From assembly GCA_016709225.1 (NCBI GenBank), contig JADJEE010000001.1:1488001-1552000 (forward strand): a stretch of 64,000 nt of DNA, read 5' to 3'. The translations under genes and the position numbers were made by a program. The stretch is from Deltaproteobacteria bacterium (GTDB taxonomy: Bacteria; Myxococcota_A; Polyangia; Nannocystales; Nannocystaceae). The notes beneath the pieces are model-generated. The model had not been told where the DNA came from and did no database searches. It saw only the letters and a program-made list of their open reading frames with translations. Positions within the stretch are counted from its first letter, which is position 1; each line of letters opens with the position of its first letter. Of this stretch, positions 51,447 to 59,609 are shown piece by piece.

Positions 51447-52514
51447 CTACCGGCCCTTCCCCTTCTTTTTCTTCTTCTTGCCCTTGCCGTCGGGGTCGGC
51501 GGGATCGATGCCCTGCTCGATCATCTTGAGCTCTTCTTCGATCTGGCGGCGGCTCTCGGCGTCCTTGGCCTGCTCCTCGGAGCTGAGCGGCGGCGGCGGG
51601 CAGCACGGCGCATCGGGGACCTTGTCCTTGGGGCACTCCCCCAGCTCCTCGAGGTCGCAGACCGCCTTCTGCTGCTTCCAGGCCAGCATGGTGTCTTCGC
51701 GCGCGAGGATCGGCTCGAGCCGCTCGTCCGGGCTCTCCGGGGTCTCGATGATGACCCGCGCGAGCTGACGCTGGGTGTACGCCATCGAGCGCCAGCGGTA
51801 GGCGTCGGCGAACTTGGGGTCGAGCTGCGTGACCTTGTCGAGCAGCTTGATCACCTCGTTGGCCTTGGCGATGCGGTCCGACGGCGAGATGGCCTCGTTG
51901 TAGCCGAGGCCCTTCTCGGGGTCGGGGAACAGCGGCATGAAGGTCAGCGTCGCGAGCGTGTGCCAGGCCTGCACGGACTCCGGGAAGTCCTTCGTGCGCT
52001 TGGCGATCCACTCCATGTACTGGTCGGGCTTGCCGCACTCGTCGTACTGCGCGGCGATCTTGCTGTAGAGCCGCTCGTCCTTGGGGTCGGCGCGGTGGCG
52101 CTCGAGCCAGTGCTCGATGAGATCGTCGCAGCGCTCGTCGGCCTTCAAGATGGCGAGCCGGTGGCCCTTCACCTGCTCCTCGTCCTCGGGCGTCTTCTGC
52201 TCGAGGCGGTCGTACCAGGTCTGGAAGTCCTTCAGCGCCATGTCGGCGTACTGCTTGCGCTCGGCCTTCTCGGTCGGGTCCTTCATCTTGAGGACCTGGG
52301 CCTCGGCCGCGCAGGCCCGGTTCCAGAACACCGTGACGCCGTCGGGCTCGAGTTGCTCGGCCTTGTCGTAGCTCGCGATGGCGTCGAGGAACTTGCCGTC
52401 GTTGTAGAGCTTGTTGCCGTCGCGGATCGCGTCGCGAGCTTCGATCTTCGCACAGCCAGGGGTGGCCAACGACAGCAGCAGCGCCGTCATGCAGGTGATG
52501 GCGCGTGTGCTCAT
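51447..52514 (-). CDS. TPR lipoprotein associated with the TonB/Exb operon
   Basis: 355 residues from ATG at 52514. The signal MSTRAITCMTALLLSLATPGC has a lipobox at PGC. TPR-like units follow (ARDAIRDGNKLYNDGKFLDAIASYDKAEQLEPDG, RLYSKIAAQYDECGKPDQYMEW, DRIAKANEVIKLLDKVTQLDPKFADAYRWRSMAY). A Pro/Cys-rich segment and an acidic helix precede a poly-Lys tail (KGKKKKKKGKGR). It lies 48 bp before the TonB gene in the same unit. Likely an outer-membrane protein-interaction partner of the complex. Confidence 0.85.
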   Translation of the reverse strand: MSTRAITCMTALLLSLATPGCAKIEARDAIRDGNKLYNDGKFLDAIASYDKAEQLEPDGVTVFWNRACAAEAQVLKMKDPTEKAERKQYADMALKDFQTWYDRLEQKTPEDEEQVKGHRLAILKADERCDDLIEHWLERHRADPKDERLYSKIAAQYDECGKPDQYMEWIAKRTKDFPESVQAWHTLATLTFMPLFPDPEKGLGYNEAISPSDRIAKANEVIKLLDKVTQLDPKFADAYRWRSMAYTQRQLARVIIETPESPDERLEPILAREDTMLAWKQQKAVCDLEELGECPKDKVPDAPCCPPPPLSSEEQAKDAESRRQIEEELKMIEQGIDPADPDGKGKKKKKKGKGR

Positions 52515-52903
52515 GCGTGTGGTGGGGCGATGATCGCGACCCATGGAAGGCTGCAGTCTACAGCATGGAGGCCGTGAAGAATCAAGCGGATCGGCGTGTG
52601 GGCCCGCGCACGCCGCTTCTCGCGGACGCAGCTCGCCTGCGTGGCGGGCCGTCGTCGGATCGGGGCCGCGCGGCCGGGCCTCGACGGTGCATGCTTGCTG
52701 GTCACGCGATCTTGGCATTGCCTGCGGTTCGTCGTGTGATCGTGGATGCTCGTGCAATCGCGGCGAAACGCGGGCACGTTCGATGGCGCGCGCGCGGCCG
52801 CGCCGCCCCACCCGGGCGGCGATGCGCGGGCTCTTGCAACCCTCGACGCGCGCGGCGCTTACACGCACCGGACGCGACGTCGACGCGAGGGTCCTCGCGG
52901 GCG
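52515..52903. other. Intergenic region between two minus-strand TonB-cluster genes
   Basis: 389 bp with no convincing gene. It should contain the promoter of the TPR-lipoprotein/tonB/exb operon. On the minus strand TTGATT near 52580 and TAGACT near 52560 are possible elements, but their spacing (about 19 bp) is poor, so no promoter is called. The part next to 52904 is GC-rich and featureless. Confidence 0.5.
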
Positions 52904-53698
52904 CTAGTCGAAGGTGATCTCGAACGAGGACTCGCTGCACGTGCGCACGCCGTGGCCCTGCACCTGTGTGGGGCTGAAGCGCCAGCGCGCGACCGCCTCG
53001 CGACACAGGCGATCGATCTCGCGATCGCCGGCGGACTTGCGCGTGCGCACCTGCTCGACCTTGCCCGCGGGATCGATGCAGAACTCGACCACGCTGGTGC
53101 CGCCGCGGCGGGCGATGCCGGCGGGCGTGCGCGCGAGCTCGGCCTGCGTGGGGTTCGGCGAGAAGCGCAGACGACTCTTCACCACCGACAGCGGGACCTT
53201 GGTGGACGCCGCGGCGACCGGCGTCGGCGGCCGCACCGGCGGCGGCGTGGCCACGCAGGTGCCGGGAATCGGGCACGGCGGGCCGTCGCGCACGGGACCC
53301 ACGCCGAGGCCATGCAGGCCGGGGATGCCGCTGCCGGTGGGCACGCCAGTGCCGGCTTCGCCGCGGGCACGGGGCCGCGACGACTCGAGGGGGACCTCCT
53401 CGACGCGCGCGCGGTGATCCTCGGGGGGTGGATCATCGGCGGCCGCCGGCTCCTCGGGCGCCGCAGCGGCCGGTGGCGCAGCCGGTGGTGGCGCAGCGCT
53501 GGGCGCCGGCACCGTGGTCGCCATCAACACGTCGAGCTCGACGTGGGGTGCGCCGACGCGGGCGACGCCCAGCTTCTCGACGCCGAGGTAGCTCGCAATC
53601 GCGAGCGCGCTGCCCACGAGGGCCGCACCGAGCGAGATCGTGACGCGGCGACGGAAGCCCGGGTCGATCGCGTGGGCGATCATGTACGTGTCGAACAT
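52904..53698 (-). CDS. TonB-family energy transducer (second paralogue)
   Basis: 264 residues from ATG at 53698, with GGAGG 8-9 nt upstream. The N-terminal tail MFDTYMIAHAIDPGFRRR closely parallels the other TonB (MFDNYMQYQHADPKRR). A single membrane helix (SLGAALVGSALAIASYLGV) and an Ala/Pro-rich spacer follow. The C-terminal domain is RRGGTSVVEFCIDPAGKVEQVRTRKSAGDREIDRLCREAVARWRFSP. It carries extra cysteines in PPCPIPGTC. It lacks the VPGG tract. A separate promoter region divides it from the downstream genes. Confidence 0.87.
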   Translation of the reverse strand: MFDTYMIAHAIDPGFRRRVTISLGAALVGSALAIASYLGVEKLGVARVGAPHVELDVLMATTVPAPSAAPPPAAPPAAAAPEEPAAADDPPPEDHRARVEEVPLESSRPRARGEAGTGVPTGSGIPGLHGLGVGPVRDGPPCPIPGTCVATPPPVRPPTPVAAASTKVPLSVVKSRLRFSPNPTQAELARTPAGIARRGGTSVVEFCIDPAGKVEQVRTRKSAGDREIDRLCREAVARWRFSPTQVQGHGVRTCSESSFEITFD

Positions 53699-53802
53699 GC
53701 GCTCGTCCTCCCACGACGGCGTGCATGCGCAGGGGCGCACGCGCCGTCACGGCAGGTCCAACGCGGCGCGCCGTCGCTGCTGACAGCACGCCGGTGCGGT
53801 GC

Positions 53803-54819
53803 TCATGGCGACAATGCGTGGGCCTCGATGCCGTCGGCACCGATCGCGATCGCGATGATGCGCTCGAGCCCGAGCGCCGCGCCGGCGCAGCGCGGCAGGC
53901 CCGGGTGCGCGAGCGTGTCGAGGAACGCCGAAGGCAGCGGCAGCGCGGGCAGCTCGTAGGCCGCGCGCAGGGCCGCGACCGCGGCGAAGCGCCGCCGCTG
54001 CTCGACGGCGTCGCGCAGCTCGCCGTAGCCGTTGGCCAGCTCGCGACCGCCGACGTGGCTCTCGAAGCGCGCCGCGACGGTGCGGCCGTGCGCGTCGCGG
54101 CTGGTCTCGGACAGCGCCGCGAGGGCCCGCGGAAACTCGACCAGGTGCACGGCGACGCCTTCGTCGGCGCGCGCACGCAGCCAACCGTCGAGATGCGCGT
54201 CGCAGAAGCCGGTGAAGCACGAGGTCCACGCCTCCAGCGTGCGCGCATCGGGATCGACCCCGCGCAGCGCCGGCGTGGGCCAGCAGCCGTGCACGCGTGC
54301 GACCAGCTCGTCCCCGTCTTCGTCGCCGACGAGCGCCACGCCGGTGGCGTCGGCGAAGGCGTCGAGCCACGCGACGCTCGACCACGTCCGCGGGCGCCGC
54401 GTCGGTGCGCGCTGCCACGGCGCGAGCGCGTCGAACAGCGCCTCGACCACGGCCTCCACGTCGGCGCGCACCTGCAGCTGCGCGTCGCCGCGGCGGTACC
54501 ACTCGAGCAGGGTGAACTGCTCGGCGTGCCAGCGGCCGCGCTCGCCGGCCCGCGCGACCGCGGCCAGCTGGAACATGTCGCCAGCGCCGTGGGCCAGCAG
54601 GCGCTTCATGGCCAGCTCGGGGCTGGTCTGGACGAAGCGAGCACCGACCGCGACCGGCTCGATCCACGGCTCGAGCGCGACCTCGTCGACCACCGGTGGC
54701 GTACGGACCTCGCGGAGGCCACGCGCACGCATGCACGCGGCGGTGGCCGCCAGCGCGGCGTCCCACAGCTCGATGCGGTCCGCGAGCTCGAGCGGCCGCG
54801 CGCGGCCGCCGGTCGTCAC
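53803..54819 (-). CDS. epmA: EF-P--lysine ligase EpmA (PoxA/GenX), LysRS paralogue
   Basis: 338 residues from GTG at 54819, overlapping the efp stop as GTGA. It is a class II lysyl-tRNA-synthetase catalytic core without the anticodon-binding domain: FVQTSPELAMKRLLAHGAGDMFQLAAVARAGERGRWHAEQFTLLEWYR (motif 2), ANGYGELRDAVEQRRRF and GLERIIAI (motif 3). It attaches beta-lysine or lysine to EF-P. Direct coupling to efp is strong support for the assignment. The aminomutase EpmB is not in the window. Confidence 0.93.
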   Translation of the reverse strand: MTTGGRARPLELADRIELWDAALAATAACMRARGLREVRTPPVVDEVALEPWIEPVAVGARFVQTSPELAMKRLLAHGAGDMFQLAAVARAGERGRWHAEQFTLLEWYRRGDAQLQVRADVEAVVEALFDALAPWQRAPTRRPRTWSSVAWLDAFADATGVALVGDEDGDELVARVHGCWPTPALRGVDPDARTLEAWTSCFTGFCDAHLDGWLRARADEGVAVHLVEFPRALAALSETSRDAHGRTVAARFESHVGGRELANGYGELRDAVEQRRRFAAVAALRAAYELPALPLPSAFLDTLAHPGLPRCAGAALGLERIIAIAIGADGIEAHALSP

Positions 54820-55385
54820 GTGTTGACGCGCTCGATGTACGCGCCCGTGCGCGTGTCGATCTTGATGCGCTCGCCGACCTTGATGAAGATCGGCACCGCG
54901 ACCGCGTAGCCGGTCGAGACCGTGGCTTGCTTGGTCACGTTGGTGGCGGTGTCACCCTTCACGCCGGGCTCGGAGTCGACGATCTCCATCACGACGTGGC
55001 TGGGCAGGCTCACCCCGACCGGGCGCTCGTTGTAGAACAGGACCTCGACCTCGATGTTGTCGAGCAGGAACCACTTGTCGTCGCCGATCAGATCGGCGGC
55101 CATCTCGACCTGCTCGTAGGTCGCGTTGTCCATGAAGGTGAAGCTCTCGCCCGACGAGAAGAGGTACTGCATCTTCTTCGACTCGACGTTGGCGGGCTCG
55201 AAGCGCTCACCCGATCGCCAGGTGCGGTCGATGACCGCGCCGGTGATCATGTTCTTGATGCGGCACTTGTAGAGGCCCTGGCCCTTGCCGGGCTTCACGA
55301 ACTGGAACTCGACCACGACGAAGGGCACGCCGTCGATGTCGACCTTGGAGTTCTTCTTGAGTTCGCTGACGTCGAGGGCTGCCAT
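54816..55385 (-). CDS. efp: Translation elongation factor P
   Basis: 189 residues from ATG at 55385, with AGGAA upstream. The modification loop is VKPGKGQG, with the target lysine at position 34, as in E. coli. Motifs RTWRSGERFEPANVESKKMQYL and GDTATNVTKQATVSTGYAVAVPIFI are typical. EF-P relieves ribosome stalling at proline runs, and many proteins in this window have such runs. The 5' leader holds a CCCGTG-GGAT-CACGGG hairpin (55402-55417), and TTGACA occurs at 55452-55457 on the minus strand without a clear -10. Confidence 0.97.
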   Translation of the reverse strand: MAALDVSELKKNSKVDIDGVPFVVVEFQFVKPGKGQGLYKCRIKNMITGAVIDRTWRSGERFEPANVESKKMQYLFSSGESFTFMDNATYEQVEMAADLIGDDKWFLLDNIEVEVLFYNERPVGVSLPSHVVMEIVDSEPGVKGDTATNVTKQATVSTGYAVAVPIFIKVGERIKIDTRTGAYIERVNT

Positions 55386-55557
55386 GTTCGGTTCCTGCGA
55401 TCCCGTGATCCCACGGGTCGCGCGGGGCTTGTCCTTCACGGGTGGGGCCCCTGTCAACCCGGGCGCCCGAGCGCCCGAGCGCCGGGGCCGGCGCACCCAT
55501 GGCGGGGTCACGCCCGCGCCCTTTGCGGGGCGGGCCGACCTGTGGCAGCCTATTTCA

Positions 55558-55580
55558 CGGTTTACCTCAAAGGTTACCGG
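55558..55580 (+). promoter_or_regulatory. Dyad operator overlapping the leader of the Rrf2 regulator gene
   Basis: CGGTTTACCT-CAA-AGGTTACCGG is an imperfect inverted repeat with core ACCT-N3-AGGT. It ends 4 bp before the regulator's ATG, leaving little room for a leader and suggesting direct repression. TATTTC at 55551 may be part of the -10. Rrf2 regulators such as IscR and CymR bind dyads of similar size. Confidence 0.55.
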
Positions 55581-55583
55581 GAA

Positions 55584-55997
55584 ATGCGCCTCTCGACCAA
55601 GGTCCGCTATGCCCTGCGCGCGCTCGTCGACGTGGCGCACCGGGGGTACGCGTCCGCCCAGGCCATCGCCGAGCGCCAGGCGATTCCCGCACGCTACCTC
55701 GAAGAGATCATCGGCGAGCTCCGCCGCGCCGGCCTCGTGGTGGGAAAACGCGGGCCGCGTGGGGGATATCGACTCGCACGCCCGGCCGCCGAGATCGCGC
55801 TGTCGGAGGTGCTCGCGGCCCTGAGCAGCGGCCAGTCCGATCCAAGCCCCGCGGCGGCGCCCGACGAGATCACCGTGCTGGTCGAACGCGCCATCGACGA
55901 TCGACTGCGCGCCGCGGTCGGCGATCTCCGACTCGAGCAGCTGCTCGGCGAGGCGCGCGAGCGTCACCGTCGCTCGGCCGCCAACTACGTCATCTGA
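55584..55997 (+). CDS. Rrf2-family transcriptional regulator, CymR/IscR-like
   Basis: 137 residues. The winged-helix N-terminus MRLSTKVRYALRALVDVAHRG...IAERQAIPARYLEEIIGELRRAGLVVGKRGPRGGYRLARPA is a textbook Rrf2 start. The three conserved cysteines that hold an Fe-S cluster in IscR/NsrR are missing, so it is closer to CymR, the cysteine-metabolism repressor that works with CysK. The next gene is cysK, which fits that model. The dyad at 55558-55580 suggests autoregulation and control of the whole cys operon. Confidence 0.92.
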   Translation: MRLSTKVRYALRALVDVAHRGYASAQAIAERQAIPARYLEEIIGELRRAGLVVGKRGPRGGYRLARPAAEIALSEVLAALSSGQSDPSPAAAPDEITVLVERAIDDRLRAAVGDLRLEQLLGEARERHRRSAANYVI

Positions 55998-56056
55998 GCA
56001 GCCGCCCGCGAAGCCCCTGCCCTCGCCACGCCCCGCGTCCGAAGAGACCTCGACAC

Positions 56057-57010
<954 letters not shown>

Positions 57011-57023
57011 CGGCGAGGAGCAA

Positions 57024-57731
57024 GTGGTGGCGGCGCACTTCGTGGTGATCGGTGCCGGCGGCCTGGGCTGCCCCGCGCTGCTGGGCCTGCGGGCCGCAGG
57101 CGCGGCGCGCATCGACATCATCGATCACGATCGCGTCGAGCTGGGCAACCTGCCGCGGCAGGTGCTGTTCGATCACGGGGACATCGGCGCGCCCAAGGCC
57201 GAGGTCGCGGCGGCCCGGCTGCGTGCGCTCGGGGTCGACGCGCGCGCCCACGTCGAGCGGGTCGAGTCCGAGCAGCTCCACGATCGCATCGCCACGCTGC
57301 CGGACTCCGCGATCGTGCTCGACTGCACCGACGCGCCGGCGGTGAAGTTCGCCTGCAACGATGCCCTGGTCGCGCTCGGTCGCCGCGGGGTCATCGGCGC
57401 TGCGTTGGCGTTGCGGGGCCAGGCCATCGCCGTCGCGCCGGGCTCGGCGTGCTACCGCTGCGTGTACGAGGCGCCGCCGCCGGTCGAGCTGGTGCCGACC
57501 TGCGCCGAGGCCGGCGTGCTCGGGCCCGCGGTCGGCACCGTCGGCATGTTCATGGCCCACCTCGCGGCGCTGCTCGCCGGCGACGCCGGGCACGACGCCG
57601 TCGGCCGACTGTTCGTGCTCGAGCTCGGCGTTGGACACCTGCGCGCGCTGTCCGGCCGTAGCCGGCCCGACTGCCGCTGCGCGAGCGCCCGCGTCACCGC
57701 AACCGCTGCCGTGACGTCCGAATCGTTGTAG
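57024..57731 (+). CDS. MoeB/ThiF-like E1 adenylyltransferase (no rhodanese domain)
   Basis: 235 residues from GTG at 57024 (GTG at 57027 possible), after GAGGAG. ATP-binding GAGGLG, the Arg finger region NLPRQVLF, LDCTDAPAVKFACND, zinc-type CYRC and CRC pairs, and VPTCAEAGVLGPAVGTVG are all MoeB/ThiF features. It should adenylate the C-terminal glycine of the ThiS/MoaD-like carrier encoded next. The rhodanese domain seen in fused MoeZ enzymes is absent, so sulfur must come from another protein, such as a cysteine desulfurase. Confidence 0.92.
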   Translation: MVAAHFVVIGAGGLGCPALLGLRAAGAARIDIIDHDRVELGNLPRQVLFDHGDIGAPKAEVAAARLRALGVDARAHVERVESEQLHDRIATLPDSAIVLDCTDAPAVKFACNDALVALGRRGVIGAALALRGQAIAVAPGSACYRCVYEAPPPVELVPTCAEAGVLGPAVGTVGMFMAHLAALLAGDAGHDAVGRLFVLELGVGHLRALSGRSRPDCRCASARVTATAAVTSESL

Positions 57732-57815
57732 ACCTCCCGCGTCCTCGTACCGCCCACCCCACTCGAAGACGACTCGCCTTCGCACGACGAGAGCAGCCCC
57801 AAAGGAGAAGCAGCC

Positions 57816-58091
57816 ATGGCCCAAGTCCGCATCCCCACGCCCCTGCGCAAGTTCACCCAAGGCAAGGAGGAGGTCACGGTCGCCGGCGCCAACGTGCGCG
57901 AGCTGCTGGGCAACCTCGAGAGCGCCTACCCCGGGATCAAGGAGCGCATCTGCGACGAGACCGGCGCGGTGCGTCGCTTCGTCAACGTGTTCGTCGCCGA
58001 CGAGGACATCCGCTTCCTCGACAACCTCGACACCGCGGTCAAGGATGGCGACGAGGTCAGCATCATCCCGGCCATCGCAGGGGGCATGTGA
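57816..58091 (+). CDS. ThiS/MoaD-like sulfur-carrier protein (CysO-like) ending Gly-Gly-Met
   Basis: 91 residues, with a strong AAGGAG Shine-Dalgarno. Ubiquitin-like beta-grasp pattern: VRIPTPLRKFTQGKEEVTV...RELLGNLESAYPGIKERI...VNVFVADEDIRFL...VKDGDEVSIIPAIAGGM. The family needs a terminal Gly-Gly to form the thiocarboxylate, but here one Met follows. The ATG codon for that Met also builds the GTGA overlap with the next gene. The flanking cysM-like and JAMM genes point to a CysO role in cysteine synthesis rather than thiamin or molybdopterin. Confidence 0.9.
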   Translation: MAQVRIPTPLRKFTQGKEEVTVAGANVRELLGNLESAYPGIKERICDETGAVRRFVNVFVADEDIRFLDNLDTAVKDGDEVSIIPAIAGGM

Positions 58092-59101
58092 GTCCGAGCG
58101 AGCCAGGGTTCGCGCCGCGGATCGACGGTGTCGACGCGCCGGCTGGCGTGGCCTTGGCGGCGCGCGCCCGGCCGCGCGCGGTCGACTCGGTGGTCGAGCT
58201 GGTCGGCAACACCCCGTTGGTGCGGCTGCGGTGGTTCGAGGCCGCGTGCCCGGGGGTCGAGCTGTGGGCCAAGTGCGAGTTCGCCAACCCCGGCGGCTCG
58301 GTGAAGGACCGCGCGGCGCTGCGGATCATCCGCGACGCGCAGGCCCGCGGCGATCTGCCGCCCGGCGTGCGACTCATCGACAGCACCAGCGGCAACACCG
58401 GCATCGCGTACTCGATGGTCGGCGCGGCGCTGGGCGTGCCGATCACGCTGGTGATGCCGGAGAACGTCAGCAACCCGCGCAAGCAGGTCACGCGGGCGTT
58501 CGGCACCGAGCTCATCTTCTCGGATCCGATGGAGGGCAGCGACGGTGCCATCGTGCACGCGCGCGCGCTCGTCGACGCCGATCCCGATCGGTACTATTAC
58601 CCCAACCAGTACGCCAACGACTCCAACTGGCGCGCGCACTACGACGGCACCGGGGTCGAGATCTGGGCCCAGACCGAGGGTCGCGTGACGCACTTCGTGA
58701 CCGGCATCGGCACCAGCGGTACCGTCATGGGCACCTCGCGACGGCTGCACGAGTGCAACCCGGCGGTGCGCTGCATCGCGGTGCAGCCCGACGACGCGAT
58801 GCACGGGCTCGAGGGCCTCAAGCACATCCCGTCGAGCCTGGTGCCGCCGATCTACGACGAGGGCGTGCTCGACGACACCATCTGGATGCCCACCGAGGAG
58901 GGCTGGGACGTGTCGGAGCAGCTCGCCACGCACGAGGCGCTGTTCGTCGGGCACTCCTCGGGGGCCAACGTGGCCGGCGCGCTGCGGGTGGCGAAGCAAC
59001 TGTCGCAGCAGGGTCAGCGCGGCTGCGTCGTGACGGTGCTGTGTGACCGCGGCGATCGCTACTTCGCGCCGCTGAAGTGGGAGCGGAACTTTGTCTGGTG
59101 A
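58088..59101 (+). CDS. CysM-like cysteine synthase (CysO-thiocarboxylate-dependent type inferred)
   Basis: 337 residues from GTG at 58088, overlapping the carrier stop as GTGA. PLP lysine in NPGGSVKDR, TSGNTGI, and GTSGTVMG. Compared with the CysK in the same operon, it has a ~30-residue N-terminal extension, a MPENVSNPRKQVTRAFG segment and an aromatic C-terminal tail (KWERNFVW). Position between a CysO-like carrier and a JAMM peptidase matches the Mycobacterium tuberculosis CysO-CysM-Mec set, in which CysM adds serine-derived acrylate to the carrier-bound sulfur. Confidence 0.92.
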   Translation: MSPSEPGFAPRIDGVDAPAGVALAARARPRAVDSVVELVGNTPLVRLRWFEAACPGVELWAKCEFANPGGSVKDRAALRIIRDAQARGDLPPGVRLIDSTSGNTGIAYSMVGAALGVPITLVMPENVSNPRKQVTRAFGTELIFSDPMEGSDGAIVHARALVDADPDRYYYPNQYANDSNWRAHYDGTGVEIWAQTEGRVTHFVTGIGTSGTVMGTSRRLHECNPAVRCIAVQPDDAMHGLEGLKHIPSSLVPPIYDEGVLDDTIWMPTEEGWDVSEQLATHEALFVGHSSGANVAGALRVAKQLSQQGQRGCVVTVLCDRGDRYFAPLKWERNFVW

Positions 59102-59555
59102 ATCGAGCTCGAACGTCATCGCGCCCGCGCACCTCGAGGCGATCTATCGCCAGGCGCGCGCGGAGTTCCCCAAGGAGTGCTGCGGCTTCATCCTCGGCGA
59201 GGGCGACCGCGCCGAGCTGGTGCCGTGCATCAACCGCCAGGATCAGCTGCACGCGCTCGACCCCGAGGCCCATCCCCGCACGGCCGAGAACGGCTACAAC
59301 ATCGGCGGCAAGCAGCTGCTGCAGCTGGTGCGCAGCTTCGAATCGGAGCAGCCGGCCCGCATCATCTACCACTCGCATCCGCGGGTCGGCGCGTACTTCT
59401 CCGAGGAGGACACCCGCGCCGCGCTCGGGGCCGGGTATCCCTGCGACTACCTGGTGGTCGACGTGCAGGATCAGGGCATCGTCGAGGCCAAGCTGTTCCG
59501 GCAGGACGGCGAGCGGTACGTCGAGATCGCACGATTCGAGGGGGCGGCGATCTGA
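59091..59555 (+). CDS. Mec-like JAMM metallopeptidase
   Basis: 154 residues from TTG at 59091, overlapping the cysM end by 11 bp. The JAMM zinc motif is HSHPRVGAYFSEED (HxH...S..D), with the upstream catalytic Glu in KECCGFILGEG. In mycobacteria Mec releases cysteine from the CysO-cysteine adduct; QbsD-type relatives remove residues beyond Gly-Gly from carrier precursors. Here both jobs may be needed, because the carrier ends GGM. Confidence 0.92.
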   Translation: MSGESSSNVIAPAHLEAIYRQARAEFPKECCGFILGEGDRAELVPCINRQDQLHALDPEAHPRTAENGYNIGGKQLLQLVRSFESEQPARIIYHSHPRVGAYFSEEDTRAALGAGYPCDYLVVDVQDQGIVEAKLFRQDGERYVEIARFEGAAI

Positions 59556-59609
59556 GGCGCACTCGAGCGGGTGCCCATGCACCCCGGCCATCAAGCGTCG
59601 CGAAGCGCC

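Noticed and set aside
52511..52777. Small minus-strand reading frame in the 389-bp gap upstream of the TPR lipoprotein
   Set aside because: Arg/His-rich composition with no Shine-Dalgarno and no recognisable domain; it also runs into the start region of the real gene.
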